Below the pieces are notes generated by a model. It worked only from the letters and a program-made list of their open reading frames with translations. It was not told where the DNA came from and did no database searches. Shown here in pieces: positions 53,572-64,000 of a stretch of DNA of 64,000 nucleotides (positions are counted from its first letter, which is position 1; every line of letters begins with the position of its first letter). The DNA is from Lepidodermella squamata (taxonomy: Eukaryota; Gastrotricha). The position numbers were made by a program, and so were the translations under genes. The stretch is taken from assembly GCA_047495785.1 (NCBI GenBank), contig JBLDXI010000011.1, forward strand, positions 496,001 to 560,000. Direction: 5' to 3'.

Positions 53572-55430
53572 TCAATTTTGGTAACGTTTTACGAAATCTG
53601 GATTGCCGCGTTTCCACGCCCATTTTTGTTTGATGTTGTTAGCGTCGCAAGTGTTGAAAAACATCGAAGTATGATCCTCGGCGACTTCGAGACATTCGTG
53701 CCTCCGAACATTTTGAATCAAATCAGACTATAACAAGAATGAAAAATTATAGATGTTTTTGAAAAATCTCTTTTATACTGGAAGGTAGCTGAACCACATT
53801 CGATCGTCATCAATGTCGCATTGGAAAACGCCGAGCTCGTTACTAATAAGCGCCCAGCAGGCGTCTTCGAATCTAACTTGATTATTGCTTGCGTACCATT
53901 GCTGGGTCGCTATATATTTCAAAAATCAGCTATACTTGCAAACTGAGAATAGTTTCATACTTCTCCAAGGGCGGCATTGCCGCAGAAGTAATCGATTTTG
54001 GACAATGTCTATACATAGATTGTTCCACTGGCTCCGGACTTGCCCTGAAGCCTCTGCCTCAGCCCAGCGAAAACCCTCAGGAAAGACGTTTTGCATAAAC
54101 CAGCTGAAGGATGAGCAATTCATGCGATCCCTGATCGCGATTCGGTCGGAAACATCGACATCAGTGTCCAAAGGGATGGGCTGAAGTTCGTAGTAGAGAT
54201 ACTGAAACTCATCCATCCAAGCCTTAGCCAGACGGACGTTGTTTTGAAGGAAGAAGTATTTTAACGGCGTGTAAGCATTCGAGTAAGGAAATAGCGTTGG
54301 CAGCGTCCTCTCCGGGTACAAATGGCCAAATCTACTGCAGGGGATGATTTCCAACTTCCCGCCACACATCCAAACTTTCAAGCTGATTTCCATGTTTTCA
54401 GTACCCCATATTTCGTAACCAGGGTCGTAACGGCCTAAATCGTTGAAGTAATCGCGGCGAATCGCAAAATGGCCGCCGATGAATGTTGGCGTCTCAATCG
54501 GGTCCGTCGGCGATTTCCTGCGCTGCTTCCTCCATCTCGAAAGCTGAAAGCTGAAATCATACTTCAGATTCGTTAAAAATTAGTCAAAAATACCCTCCTA
54601 CTCCCAAACATGAAAGAATAAAAGCCGAATGCGAAATAATTGTCCTGATCTTCTTTAGGTTGGTACTCCATTGTCATAGAATGAATCGTGTCCATCACAG
54701 GAATAGCCATAGTTTTAGGATTTAGCCGTATCCTCTCCAACAACGGCTCTAGCCAGTAATCCGTCACCTCAATGTGGCTGTCGAAGAAGACCAAAACCTC
54801 TCCAGTCGCATTTTCGACCCCAAAGTTATGGGCCCGGCTAAGACCGAGCCGTTCCCCCGTTCTGAGAACTCGAACTTTGGGGAATGCCTTCAAATATCGG
54901 TCCAAAGGCTCTTTTAGGTAGTCGTAAGTTGAAGCATCGTCTACTAAAACAATTTCTTTGATTAGACTTGTTGGAGATCTGTCCAGGATCGAATGAACTG
55001 TCCTTAGTAGGACAGACCAAGCTTCATTATGGAAACAAATTACGACTGAGACATCCGGTAATTTTGCCACGTCGTAAGTCAAAGGGCGACAAGCAGGATC
55101 TCGATAATCTGGCAGTGACCGGTGTAGGGACATCAAATCAGCGGCGAATTTGTTGTAGAAGTACTGGAAGAAGGCTTCGGTCATTCGTTTCATGTGTATC
55201 CGGTCGAGGCCGTTCGTGTCTATTTCAACCGCCATGCCATTTTTGCCGAATTTATCCGGTATTGAGTCGACGTAATTTTCCGGTTCGATGAATTTGTATA
55301 ATTTATGGGAATTTCGGAGCGAAAATACTGTGACATAATTAAAAGGAAATTTTAAAATTGCTACGAGCCACAGGGAAGCTATGGCTAACACGGCTATACT
55401 GCCTAGTCGTCTCAACGACAGCAAACGCAT
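53572..55430 (-). CDS. galnt: Polypeptide N-acetylgalactosaminyltransferase
   Basis: Four exons: 55430-54594, 54543-53961, 53909-53779 and 53727-53572 (1,707 nt, 568 aa). Golgi type II membrane enzyme that starts mucin-type O-glycans by transferring GalNAc to Ser/Thr. Evidence: a short cytosolic N-terminus with one membrane anchor (about 11-29), family-1 domain start VSVVICFHNEAWSVLLRTV, LVDDAS, the metal-binding DSH (217-219), the Gal/GalNAc-T motif EIWGTENMEISLKVWMCGG with IPCSRFGHLYP, and a C-terminal ricin-B lectin domain (CIDIVQNRLLLRQC, QQWYASNNQVR, HECLEVAEDHTSMFFNTC, QKWAWKR). Length is normal for the family. The stem region is short. Confidence 0.93.
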
Positions 55431-55733
55431 TTATTAAATTTTACATAAATAGCAGTATAATATAATGTTTTTGCCACGCGCAACCGGCATACGGTTACTT
55501 TAAGTATTAAATCATAGTGGCATTATAGCCATGTGCATGCTTAAGTGCATGACACTACACGTAGAATAGCCGTAAAAGTGAGATTAATAGGATTCATGTT
55601 TCAAAGCCCAGTTCAACTTCCTTCCAGAAATAATTTAAAATTGAATCTCGAACATAGTTTATTCTGAATTTCGGCAGTGTTCTCTTATAGCCTAAATCGT
55701 GCTTTAAATCAGGAAAACTCAAAACTTCACGTG

Positions 55734-58700
55734 TTATTCCTTGCAAAGTGCATAAGTGCAGCCGGCAGTTGAAGCGCCTTTGCTCATCAAAAATTTGACG
55801 ATTTCCGGCTTGTTGCTGTAGGCTGCCATCATCAGGGCAGTATGGCCAGGGTAATTTGAGGTAGCGCTCAGTTTCGCCTCGATGGCCGCTCCGTTATCAA
55901 CCAAAAGCTTCACCGAGTCCAAATGGCCCCAGTACGCAGCCCAGGTTAGTGCTGTATGGCCATCTGTTGCCGTAGCATCGATATCAGCACCTCGGTCCAA
56001 AAGTAGTTGGACGATATCGCCGTGGCCGTAGTAGGAAGCCCACATGAGAGGAGTCATATTGTTGTTTTTCGGATCTCGGGTATCTACATCAACACCTGAA
56101 GAGAAAAAAATCGGCAGAATTATCCGAAATTGGACGCAAGGTCCCTTGGCTAGAAGGTCTCAGAGGTCCACTTTAGAATTTCACGTCGGTCTATTCGAAA
56201 AATTCGACCTTAACAACTCCTCAATCGATTGAGTACAGTTTTTATCATTATGGGATCAAAATCGGATCAAAACCTTTACCTAGATCGAGGTCTGCTTTGA
56301 CTTGTTCCAGTGATCCGTTGATGGTCGAAGCGATGAGGTGGCGGGTTAGTTCGCCAGCAGACTGTTTGTCGATTGCAAGAAGAAGTTCATGAAAAAGCAA
56401 ATTAATTAGGCCGAAATTTTGATTTTCACCAAAATGCGGCCTCACCACGGCTGAGCGCGAGTTCGCAGCTCGGCGCCCTGTTTGTTGTTGGTTGCTGCTG
56501 CTGGAATTCGCCAGCCTAACGCATATGCCAGCTTGGGACCACGAACCATCAGAGCGGCAAGTGATGGTCGGCGAGCCGAGGAGCGTGAATCCGCTGTTGC
56601 AGATCACGGCTCGCGTCGAACCAAATGTCAGAGAGCCGTTGCTCTCAACGCGGCCGTTATTGACAGCTGGCAAGTTTGCGCACGCTGAAATGAAACATGA
56701 GTGTCATCTCCAATATCAAAGACTTCTTTACGTCCTAAAATGCTTTGAAAGCCCTTTGGGATCAAATTAGGATCTTAAGTAGATCAAGCTCCAATTTTCG
56801 ATCTGTCTTGGATCAACCTCGGATCGACTCGAAAGTTTGATCCGAGATTGATCCATAAGTATCAGATTAGCTCTAACTTTGATCAAAGTGTGACATTCGA
56901 TCCCCACTTGATCCTAATCCGCTTTTGATCTTCCCTAGATCTATTTTATTACGGTTTCTAAAAGATACGCTTACTCTGGCGTTGGCAAGGCGATGGATCC
57001 GACCATTGGCCGTTGCTAAGGCACCGAATAGTGAGAGCAGCTCCAGTCGGCAACTGGAAGCCGTAGTTGCAAATGACAGCTCGCGTTGTTCCAACCTCAA
57101 ACGCAGCCAACTCGTCGCCATCCAGCTGCTCGACGTAGCCATTCTCAACTAGCAGCGGGGTAGGCCCGCAACGTATTGGCATGCAAGACCCAGGTGTACT
57201 CCACTGGCCACTCAGCTGGCAGGTAACTGATCCAGAACCGGATAACGCGAAACCAGCGTAGCACTTTACCGACCGATTTGAGCCGAAAGTTGAAAGGCCG
57301 CCTTCGATAGCTCCGTTTGAAATCGTAGGGGGCTGGCCGCAGACTATCGCCCAGCAAGCGCCTGGGGTTGTCCAGGTTCCGTTACTTTGGCACTGGATTT
57401 GGCTTGGAGATCCGGCTCCAATGCGGTACCCGGTAGCGCAGCGTAGTGATCGCGTATCTCCTGAACCTTCGAAAACCCCGTTTTGGACTGTTGGTACCTG
57501 CCCGCAGCCTGGTCGGGGTACGCAGCTACCGGGTGCTGGGCGCCAGGGTGACCGGTTCCAGGGTAGGCAGACGCTGTTTCGGTTGCCTCGCAGGGCGAAA
57601 CCATCGCGGCAGGCGATCGAGATTTCTTGGTTAGCGGCGATTTGCGCGTCTGGCTCCGATATTTCGCTTTCGGTTGCGTCATCCTCGATTAGTGAAATTC
57701 GGGAATTCGCTATCAGTGGCACCTAAGATTAAATAAACTCAGCAAAAATTGAAAAAACCATTCTATTTTTTTACTTGGCACCGAGTTGGAACCGGTGTCG
57801 TAGTAGTCGTTGTAGTAGTGGTTGTAGTCGAAGTCGTCGGAATTTCAATCAACCGGCACGTACCCGGCTGAGACCAGAGGCCGTAACCGACACACGTGAT
57901 TGCGTTGTAGCCCACCAGAGTGAAACCAGGGTTACACGAGACATACCGAAACCCACCCACGGCAGTCTCGGAATTATCAGAACCGTCGATCCGGCCGGAG
58001 GTCAGCCCAGGCGGGCTGTCACAAGGCCCGGGTGGCGAATCACCGGGGCGTGGCAGCATCAAGGGTGGGACAAAACTTCGAATCCAACTGAGTGATTTAC
58101 AAATTCGTACGAAAATCGATAAATTATCGAATCGATTTCTCCCTTCATCGCAGCTTGCGTCGTTATGATTGGATGATTTCAGCCCGAATAGGATGAATCG
58201 CCCGCTGGGTGGCTGGAAATCGTTGGCGTTGTGGTAGCACAACAGTGGGCTGCCTGTTTCGCCTCGGCATCGCGATGTATACGTCGATCGGGCGCAGAAT
58301 TTCGACTCGGAAAACGGACCGGCTGATATTTCGTCCGAGCAAGAGTTGAAATCTTCAATCGAAAATGCGATTTTCTTCAGAAAATTATTCGTTCGACCGT
58401 ATCCTGTTAATCAAATAAATTTCAAAAAAATCTGAAATTTTTAAAAATTAAAATTCTCAGAAAATGACATTTTATGATAAAATTTTAATAAATTTAGAAA
58501 AATTGAAATAAATTCCCAAAAACTTCACCTTTTGCGTCCCAGCTCGGCAAAACGCCTCGCGAGCATGAGTCCAAACGAGTCGAAGTCTCGTCGTAGTAGT
58601 GCGCCCGCTCGCACACCTGGTCACTGGGCAGCATAACCGCGCGAATCTGCTCGTTTTCGCGCAATCGCCGCGCCAGTTTGATCACAGCCAAGTTGTAGGC

Positions 58701-59177
58701 ACCCGTTGTTGAGCTGTAATTAGGGTGGATGTAAATGCGGGACGAAGTCACGTTTACTTCGCCCGGTTCGCAAACTTGCTCCGCATCATGTTTTCCAAAC
58801 AGTAGAAAAACACTGGAAAAAATAAAAAAATTACGAAAATTTACTAAAAAATTGGAATATTTAAAATTCAGAATTTGAAATTTTAATTTTCAACAATTTT
58901 GAATTTTTTAAAAACTGTACCTGGTCGCTGTTTCAGGCTGATTTGTCTTTTTGTTGAGTTTTCGAACGCAATTAGCTGTGGTTAACACGAAATCTTGATG
59001 AATCAGCGCACCGCTACACGGCCACAGGGTGTTCTCAGAGGTGAAATTAACGAAAAGCCGGGCAACAAATGGAAATTCATTCCTATCCGCCAGATCAGCT
59101 CGCATGAAATCATCAGCATCTTGGCCGCTGGTTAGAATAATAAAAAATTCCGAAATAATAACAACGAATTTAAACAT
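55734..59177 (-). CDS. Secreted serine-protease homologue fused to six CCP modules and ankyrin repeats
   Basis: Six exons: 59177-58921, 58812-58529, 58403-57775, 57722-56975, 56684-56280 and 56095-55734 (2,685 nt, 894 aa, one open frame). A signal peptide (MFKFVVIISEFFIILTSG) precedes a trypsin-like domain in which all three catalytic residues are replaced: His57 by Asn69 (VLTTANC), Asp102 by Asn126 (YNLAVIKL), Ser195 by Thr230 (GETGSPL). Six CCP/sushi modules follow (about 250-730), with a poly-Thr, mucin-like linker between the first and second (IPTTSTTTTT...). The last exons encode about four ankyrin repeats (TPLMWASYYGHGDIVQLLL, TALTWAAYWGHLDSVKLL, TALMMAAYSNKPEIVKFL). No transmembrane segment lies between CCP and ankyrin parts, so the ankyrin repeats would be extracellular. 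Clip-less SPH plus CCP recalls complement or clotting-type proteins. The last two exons could belong to another gene only if the junctions at 56684 and 56095 are wrong. Confidence 0.82.
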
Positions 59178-60419
59178 TTTTCCGAGACGAAATATTTTAT
59201 TTTAACTGATTTATAGTTTAATAATTTGGACAATCAGTATTTACGCGGCGACGTGTGAACGGATGTTGGCAAGTGGGCGGAAAAGCCGGCTTAGCGGTTT
59301 CGCGCCCCTCGATTCGAATTTTATTCAACTTTTTTCTGCCTCATTATTTTCAGGTCAAGGCGCTATTTAGCAGACTCTTAATTATTATTACTTGATCTAT
59401 TTTCGAGCAATTTGTTGCTAAGAACGCGTCGGTTGCTATGGGCCGCGAATCGTTAATTATTCGCAAAATTTCTCTTAAAACGCACTGAAAAATAACAAAA
59501 AAATCGAAAATAATATTGGTAAAATAAATTAAAAGTAGGGAATAAATTCTAGAAATAAATTAATTATTAGCCTAATATTAAAAAAAGTGTAACACCAAAA
59601 CCGGACTGAGCTCGGAGGCGGATGTATTTATTTTACATGAATAAACAAACGATTTGTGAGATACCGGTCTCATTTTCTCGGGGCATGATTTTTTTCCTAT
59701 AATATGCTGTTGCATATAATTTCTTCTGATATATTAATAATACAGGAAGATGAGATGAGCGAAGATGAGCGCTGATTGCGCGTTGAATAATTTAGTGCGC
59801 AAATCGCGACACGCCATGGTGACAAGTGTTTTTTTTCCTGAGGCGGAATAGCCGGCTCGTTGGTTACAGCCCATCGTCGCAAATTCATTGCATACATTTG
59901 AGATCATCGACATGCTAGAATTTTTGCTTTAAATAACTCAGACTAATTTTCATACCTACAGACATTTGTCTCACAAGCTTGGATCAAGCGTTTCGAGCTT
60001 CTGAAATTGTTAAAAATATAGAAAAAAAAACTTAAATTTTTTCATAAATTTCAAATAAAATTTAGAAATTTTAGAAGTTTATTTTCCTTGTATAAAATAT
60101 TCAAGGAAAATTAAATTCTTCTTTTTATTATGATTTTTTCTTTCGAAAATTATGAATTTAGCGTCTTTGAATTTTTATAATTTTCTGGAATAATTCTTAT
60201 GGTTTTAACCTCGAAAAAATGAGAAAATAATTTAGCCGTTAAATTACGTCACTTAACGATATACCTTCATGGTAGAACAATAGCCATGTAACCTTTTGGA
60301 ACGTGCCTTTTCACGTATCGTGTTAATAGAATAATTGATGTCTTAATTTTCAAGGTTTCTCGCGAAGCCCGAAATATCACAAACTTTTCATGAATTTTTA
60401 GCTCATTTTTTCGGAAAAA
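59178..60419. other. Divergent intergenic region
   Basis: 1.24 kb between head-to-head genes (CCP chimera and ammonium transporter); presumably holds both promoters. AT-rich; no repeat or clear motif stands out. Confidence 0.4.
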
Positions 60420-63161
60420 ATGGCGCTATCGCAAGAAACTATGGCGCTCATCCGTGAAGCGTGTCGGCAGGAGGCGCGATCAGCCGTAGCCGAATCCGGG
60501 TCATCACTGCCCGGCGACGCTTTCGCATCGGCTATCAGCGAATACGTCGCGAATGGGACATTTCACTCGGATGTTTGGCACGTCGAACTGGCGCCACTCA
60601 GGCGGAACCTAAACACATTTTTCCTATTGGTCATGGGATTTTTCGTCTATTGTGAGTATCGAAATTAATTAATTTAATTTCTTTTAATTATTTTTATCAA
60701 GACATGGATGTTGGATTTATGCTACTCGAGGTCGGCCTCATTCGGACGAAAAATGTGACAAACGCCCTATTGAAAAATGCGTCATATGCATGTAAGAATT
60801 AAGAAAAAATCTTTTGAAAAAATTCAAATTTGAAATTTCAGTCACCCAAGCTCTTGGCTACTGGGTCATGGGCTATGCGATCAGTTTCGGTCGAACGAAT
60901 TCACGCTTCGTTGGATCTTCACACTGGGGCTGGAAATTCGACCCAGACGTAATTATTTTTATAATATTAAAAAATCTTAAATTTATTAAATTTAAAATCT
61001 ATTACCCATTTTTTCAAATTTTTGGCCTCAAGTTTTGAATTATCTTTAAATTATTTATTCCTTATTTTTTTGGAATAATAGGTCCCAGACTATGCTTTCT
61101 GGTTTTGGCAATACGTTTTCGCGTGCACCAGCGGCGCCATTCTGACCGGCGCCATAGCCGAAAGAGCGCAGCTAGTCGGCTATTTGATATACACCATCTG
61201 GGCGTCGGCCTTCACGTACCCTTTCGTTGTTCACTGGGCGTGGCATCCTGAAGGCTGGCTGAAACTGGGCGGAACTTACAACCTCACGGATGGCAGTGTC
61301 GCCCAAATTGGCTATGAAGATTTTGCTGGGTCGGGCGTTGTTCACATTTGCGGAGCTGCAGCAACACTAAGTGAGAACAAATTCACGATTAATTAACAAA
61401 ATGACTCGGAAAATTTGGAAAATTCCTAAAAATTGAAAAAAATTAAAACTCGAACTTTCTCAAATTTATTCGATTTTTTTGAATTTTTTTAAAAGAAAGA
61501 TTGATGTTGCTATACTTTTTTAATTAATGAAAAATTCAAGTTTTTTAAAAAGAAAATAGTGTTAGCTCATTGTTCATTGTTTTCTGTTTTATTCCGATTT
61601 TCCAGTTTATATCCTGGTTCTTGGGCCGAGAATTGGGAGGTTCAAGGCGAATGGCGAGTCGAACGATATGCCGGCTCACAATTTGACCCTCGTGACCATC
61701 GGCTGCATGATTCTATTCACTGGCTTCTTGGCGTTCAACTCAGGATCACAGGCTACAATTGGCAATATCGGCGATTACTTGCCCATAGCAAAGTAAATTA
61801 AAAAAAATCAGAAAAAGCTAAAATCGATCAATTTATTTCGAATTTAATACATTTTTCCATTTTTTCAGTTTTTGAAAAAAATGAAAATTATTAAAATTTA
61901 TTTTGAAATTAAAAATTGAAAAATTAAAAATATTTTCAAAAATTTCTTTCTTATTTTTATATTTTCAATTTTCAAATAATTATCCAGAGCCGCAGCCAAT
62001 ACCGTGCTAAGTGGAACTGGTGGCTATCTATGCGTTCTTCTCGCCTACAAAATCTACTACAAACGCTGGTCTCTGATCGGTGGGCTGTGCGGCGGCCTCG
62101 CCGGCTGCGTCGCCATTTGCGCCCCAGCCGCCGTGGTCGAGGGCTGGGCGGCGTTCTGCATCGGCATCATCGCCGGCCTCATGTACATGCTGCTGTCTTA
62201 CCTGTTGCGAAAGGCGAAAATCGACGATGCGGTCGACGCGTTTCCAGTTCATTTCGGCGGCGGGTTTATTGGCGTGATATCACTGGCTTTTTTCAAAATC
62301 GATACCGGCATTTTATATGCCTGGAACGAAAAATCAGGCTATGTAAGTTCGAAAATTATTCTTAAAAATAAAATTCAGGATTATTCGAGGAAATCGAGAA
62401 TTTTTTAACATGTTTAAATTAAAAAATTGAAAATTCAATTTTAACATTTTTATTAAATTTTTTTTTAATTTACAAAATTAATTTGAGTTTAATTTAATTT
62501 TTTACAGATGTTGGCGTGGCAATTATGCGGAGCTACAGTGACTTTTGCTTGGGCTCTGGCCAGCACGTACATTCTATGCATAATTCTGAAGCTATTCAAC
62601 CTACTGCGGGTCGATCGAGATACGGAACTTGCTGGTCTCGACTACGGCCATGGCCATGAAGAGGCATACCCAGCGGCTGGCTATATCGAAGGAATCGTGC
62701 CTGAATTGCTGGCTACAAGCCAACAACGCCAAGTGAGTTTCAAATCTATGTAATTCTGAAATTTCGAAAATGTCAATTTCAATTTTGAATTTTTTGAATA
62801 AATTTATTTCCCAAATTTCGAAAAAAATGTAATTTTTTAAAATGTTAAAAAATCAATTTTTTCACATTTTTTTCAATTTCAGGTCACTGAGGACATTGAG
62901 CCCTTGGGTGCTTATGGCGCCTATCACCCGTGGCCCGGGCGCAATAAGGACTGGTGCCTAGCTGATGCGAGTCGCTGCTCAGTCACGGTGCGAAAAGCCG
63001 GCTACAACGCCGAGAATAAAGTGGCCAATAACAGCGGAGCCGAAACGCCCATTCCAACTGCTGTTCTCGTTGATGGGCATCATGATAAGAAACCGACCAC
63101 CGAGGGTAAAATCATCCCACCGAGAACACTGCCGCCAATGACGGATGCGACGCAAGCCTAA
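60420..63161 (+). CDS. amt: Ammonium transporter (Amt/Rh superfamily, AMT type)
   Basis: Eight exons: 60420-60651, 60702-60791, 60842-60948, 61082-61370, 61606-61792, 61988-62342, 62508-62732 and 62883-63161 (1,764 nt, 587 aa, all junctions in frame). Plasma-membrane channel-like transporter for ammonium. Signatures: MDVGFMLLEVGLIRTKNVTN (TM1-2), FWFWQYVFACTSGAILTGAIAER (TM4), the family motif DFAGSGVVHICGAAATL, GPRIGRF, TLVTIGCMILFTGFLAFNSGS, and FPVHFGGGFIGVISLAFF with the pore-lining His. The C-terminal ELAGLDYGHGHEEAY matches the conserved cytosolic gating segment. The C-terminal tail of about 100 residues is longer than usual and has PTAVLVDGHH. Introns are short and AT-rich. Confidence 0.94.
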
Positions 63162-64000
63162 AACAGCGACAAAAAATGATGGGCATCGCTGTATAAAATA
63201 TGCAATAATTTTGTAACCGAACTTGCGATATATATACTCAGCCTTTTCAATTTTTTATTGCAATGATGATGATTATTTTTCACAATTTATCAAAGCGTGA
63301 TGTTATAGCACCCGTAACCCGAGTGAAATAAAGAATCCCGTGCATGAAATTCGGACATTCAATTACTCCAAGAGTCTTATCCTATGAAAAACTGAGCGTT
63401 CATTCTTATATCAGAAGAAGTTGTTTGTAGTTGAAGTTTCGCCGAGTGACGAGGCCCAAAGAGAGGTACCGTTGTCTTTTGCTATCTCAGGCTGGGAAGC
63501 GATAGAATTAGGCGGCAGATAAGAGAAATGACCACCACATAATGCTCGAAAGAGTTTATTTTTCCAAGGGAAAAATATCTCATAAGATATATAACTTACG
63601 GCCAGTTTCCTATTCTTATCTCCACAGAAAATTTTGGCGATTTAACATCGTAGGGAGACTAAAGCAAACCTTTCCAGAGTGCGAAGTACAGGAGGTACGG
63701 GCAAGGGTACGGGGGTATCATACCCGCAGGATGAAACCATTGTTGGTCCGAACATTAGCCTAAAATAATCCAAAAGTACCCCCGGCTCGAGAATCATACC
63801 TCGTGCACTGATCTTTTCTAATGCGTCCCGGCCACCTAAATCTGTTGGTTGAGTTTACTTTTGCTAAGCCAGAACAGATTACACCGACTTGATGAATTCT
63901 AGCATAACTTGTGTTAAGCTGTTGAACCAAAATCAGCGCATTTGTATCATTTCAGCTGTTTAAAACTGACTTTCGAACTAAAATGGCGTCTACACCTTAC
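63162..64000. other. Downstream intergenic region and window edge
   Basis: AT-rich 3' flank of the ammonium transporter with AATAAA at about 63328. A possible start codon of a further plus-strand gene (ATGGCGTCTACACCTTAC, 63983-64000, context ACTAAAATGG) runs off the window; too little to name. Confidence 0.3.

Noticed and set aside
1-64000. CRISPR array, bacterial operons or prophage
   Set aside because: The window is clearly eukaryotic with spliceosomal introns; repeats are transposon arms, not spaced direct repeats.

Overview
This is a eukaryotic, very probably metazoan, window. Coding exons are moderately GC-rich and sit in AT-rich spacer. Introns are short (often 45-70 bp) with T-rich TTTTCAG/TTTCCAG acceptors, and the gene set is animal-like: GalNAc-transferase, Cys-loop receptor, monocarboxylate-type transporter, ammonium transporter, CCP/serine-protease homologue, 53BP1-like BRCT protein. 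Intron style, one tight run of same-strand genes with operon-like gaps, and heavy DNA-transposon content point to a nematode or another small ecdysozoan. The species cannot be named from this sequence alone. Gene models were spliced by hand; the main multi-exon models add up to uninterrupted reading frames.

Left part, 1-32000: repeat-rich. The dominant structure is a tandem segmental duplication on the minus strand. Each unit holds the 3' exons of a 53BP1/HSR-9-like tandem-BRCT gene, and nested in its penultimate intron, on the same strand, a small secreted cysteine-rich gene. Unit 2 (about 10160-25032) is the complete-looking one and is phase-compatible with upstream acidic/RGG exons (29450-31903), giving a 580-aa protein. 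Unit 1 (about 2340-10060) is 5'-truncated. The large intron of unit 2 is filled by transposons. The main one is a 4,356-bp Mutator-like element (18048-22403; 291-bp inverted repeats, 9-bp target duplication) carrying an intact ten-exon gene for an AT-hook/OTU-protease protein in which most of the transposase core is missing. A 901-bp hAT-type element with an 8-bp target duplication is nested in it. Several other inverted-repeat elements are present.

Middle, 32000-44800: a sparse stretch with a decayed third relative of the secreted gene, then three closely packed plus-strand genes: an MCT-like transporter, intronless cytosolic methionyl-tRNA synthetase, and intronless S-adenosylmethionine synthetase (the last two share the substrate methionine). 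A minus-strand Cys-loop receptor subunit, a tRNA-derived SINE-like repeat and a GPI-anchored Ly6-like gene follow.

Right part, 44900-64000: dense genes. Minus strand: papain-like protein with catalytic Cys replaced by Ser, intronless two-domain DUF1566/Lcl-type secreted protein (candidate bacterial acquisition), a 1,445-aa pseudokinase-ankyrin protein, a polypeptide GalNAc-transferase, and an 894-aa secreted chimera of an inactive trypsin-like domain, six CCP modules and C-terminal ankyrin repeats. Plus strand: an eight-exon ammonium transporter. Three neighbouring enzyme-fold genes (papain-like, kinase-like, trypsin-like) have all lost catalytic residues.
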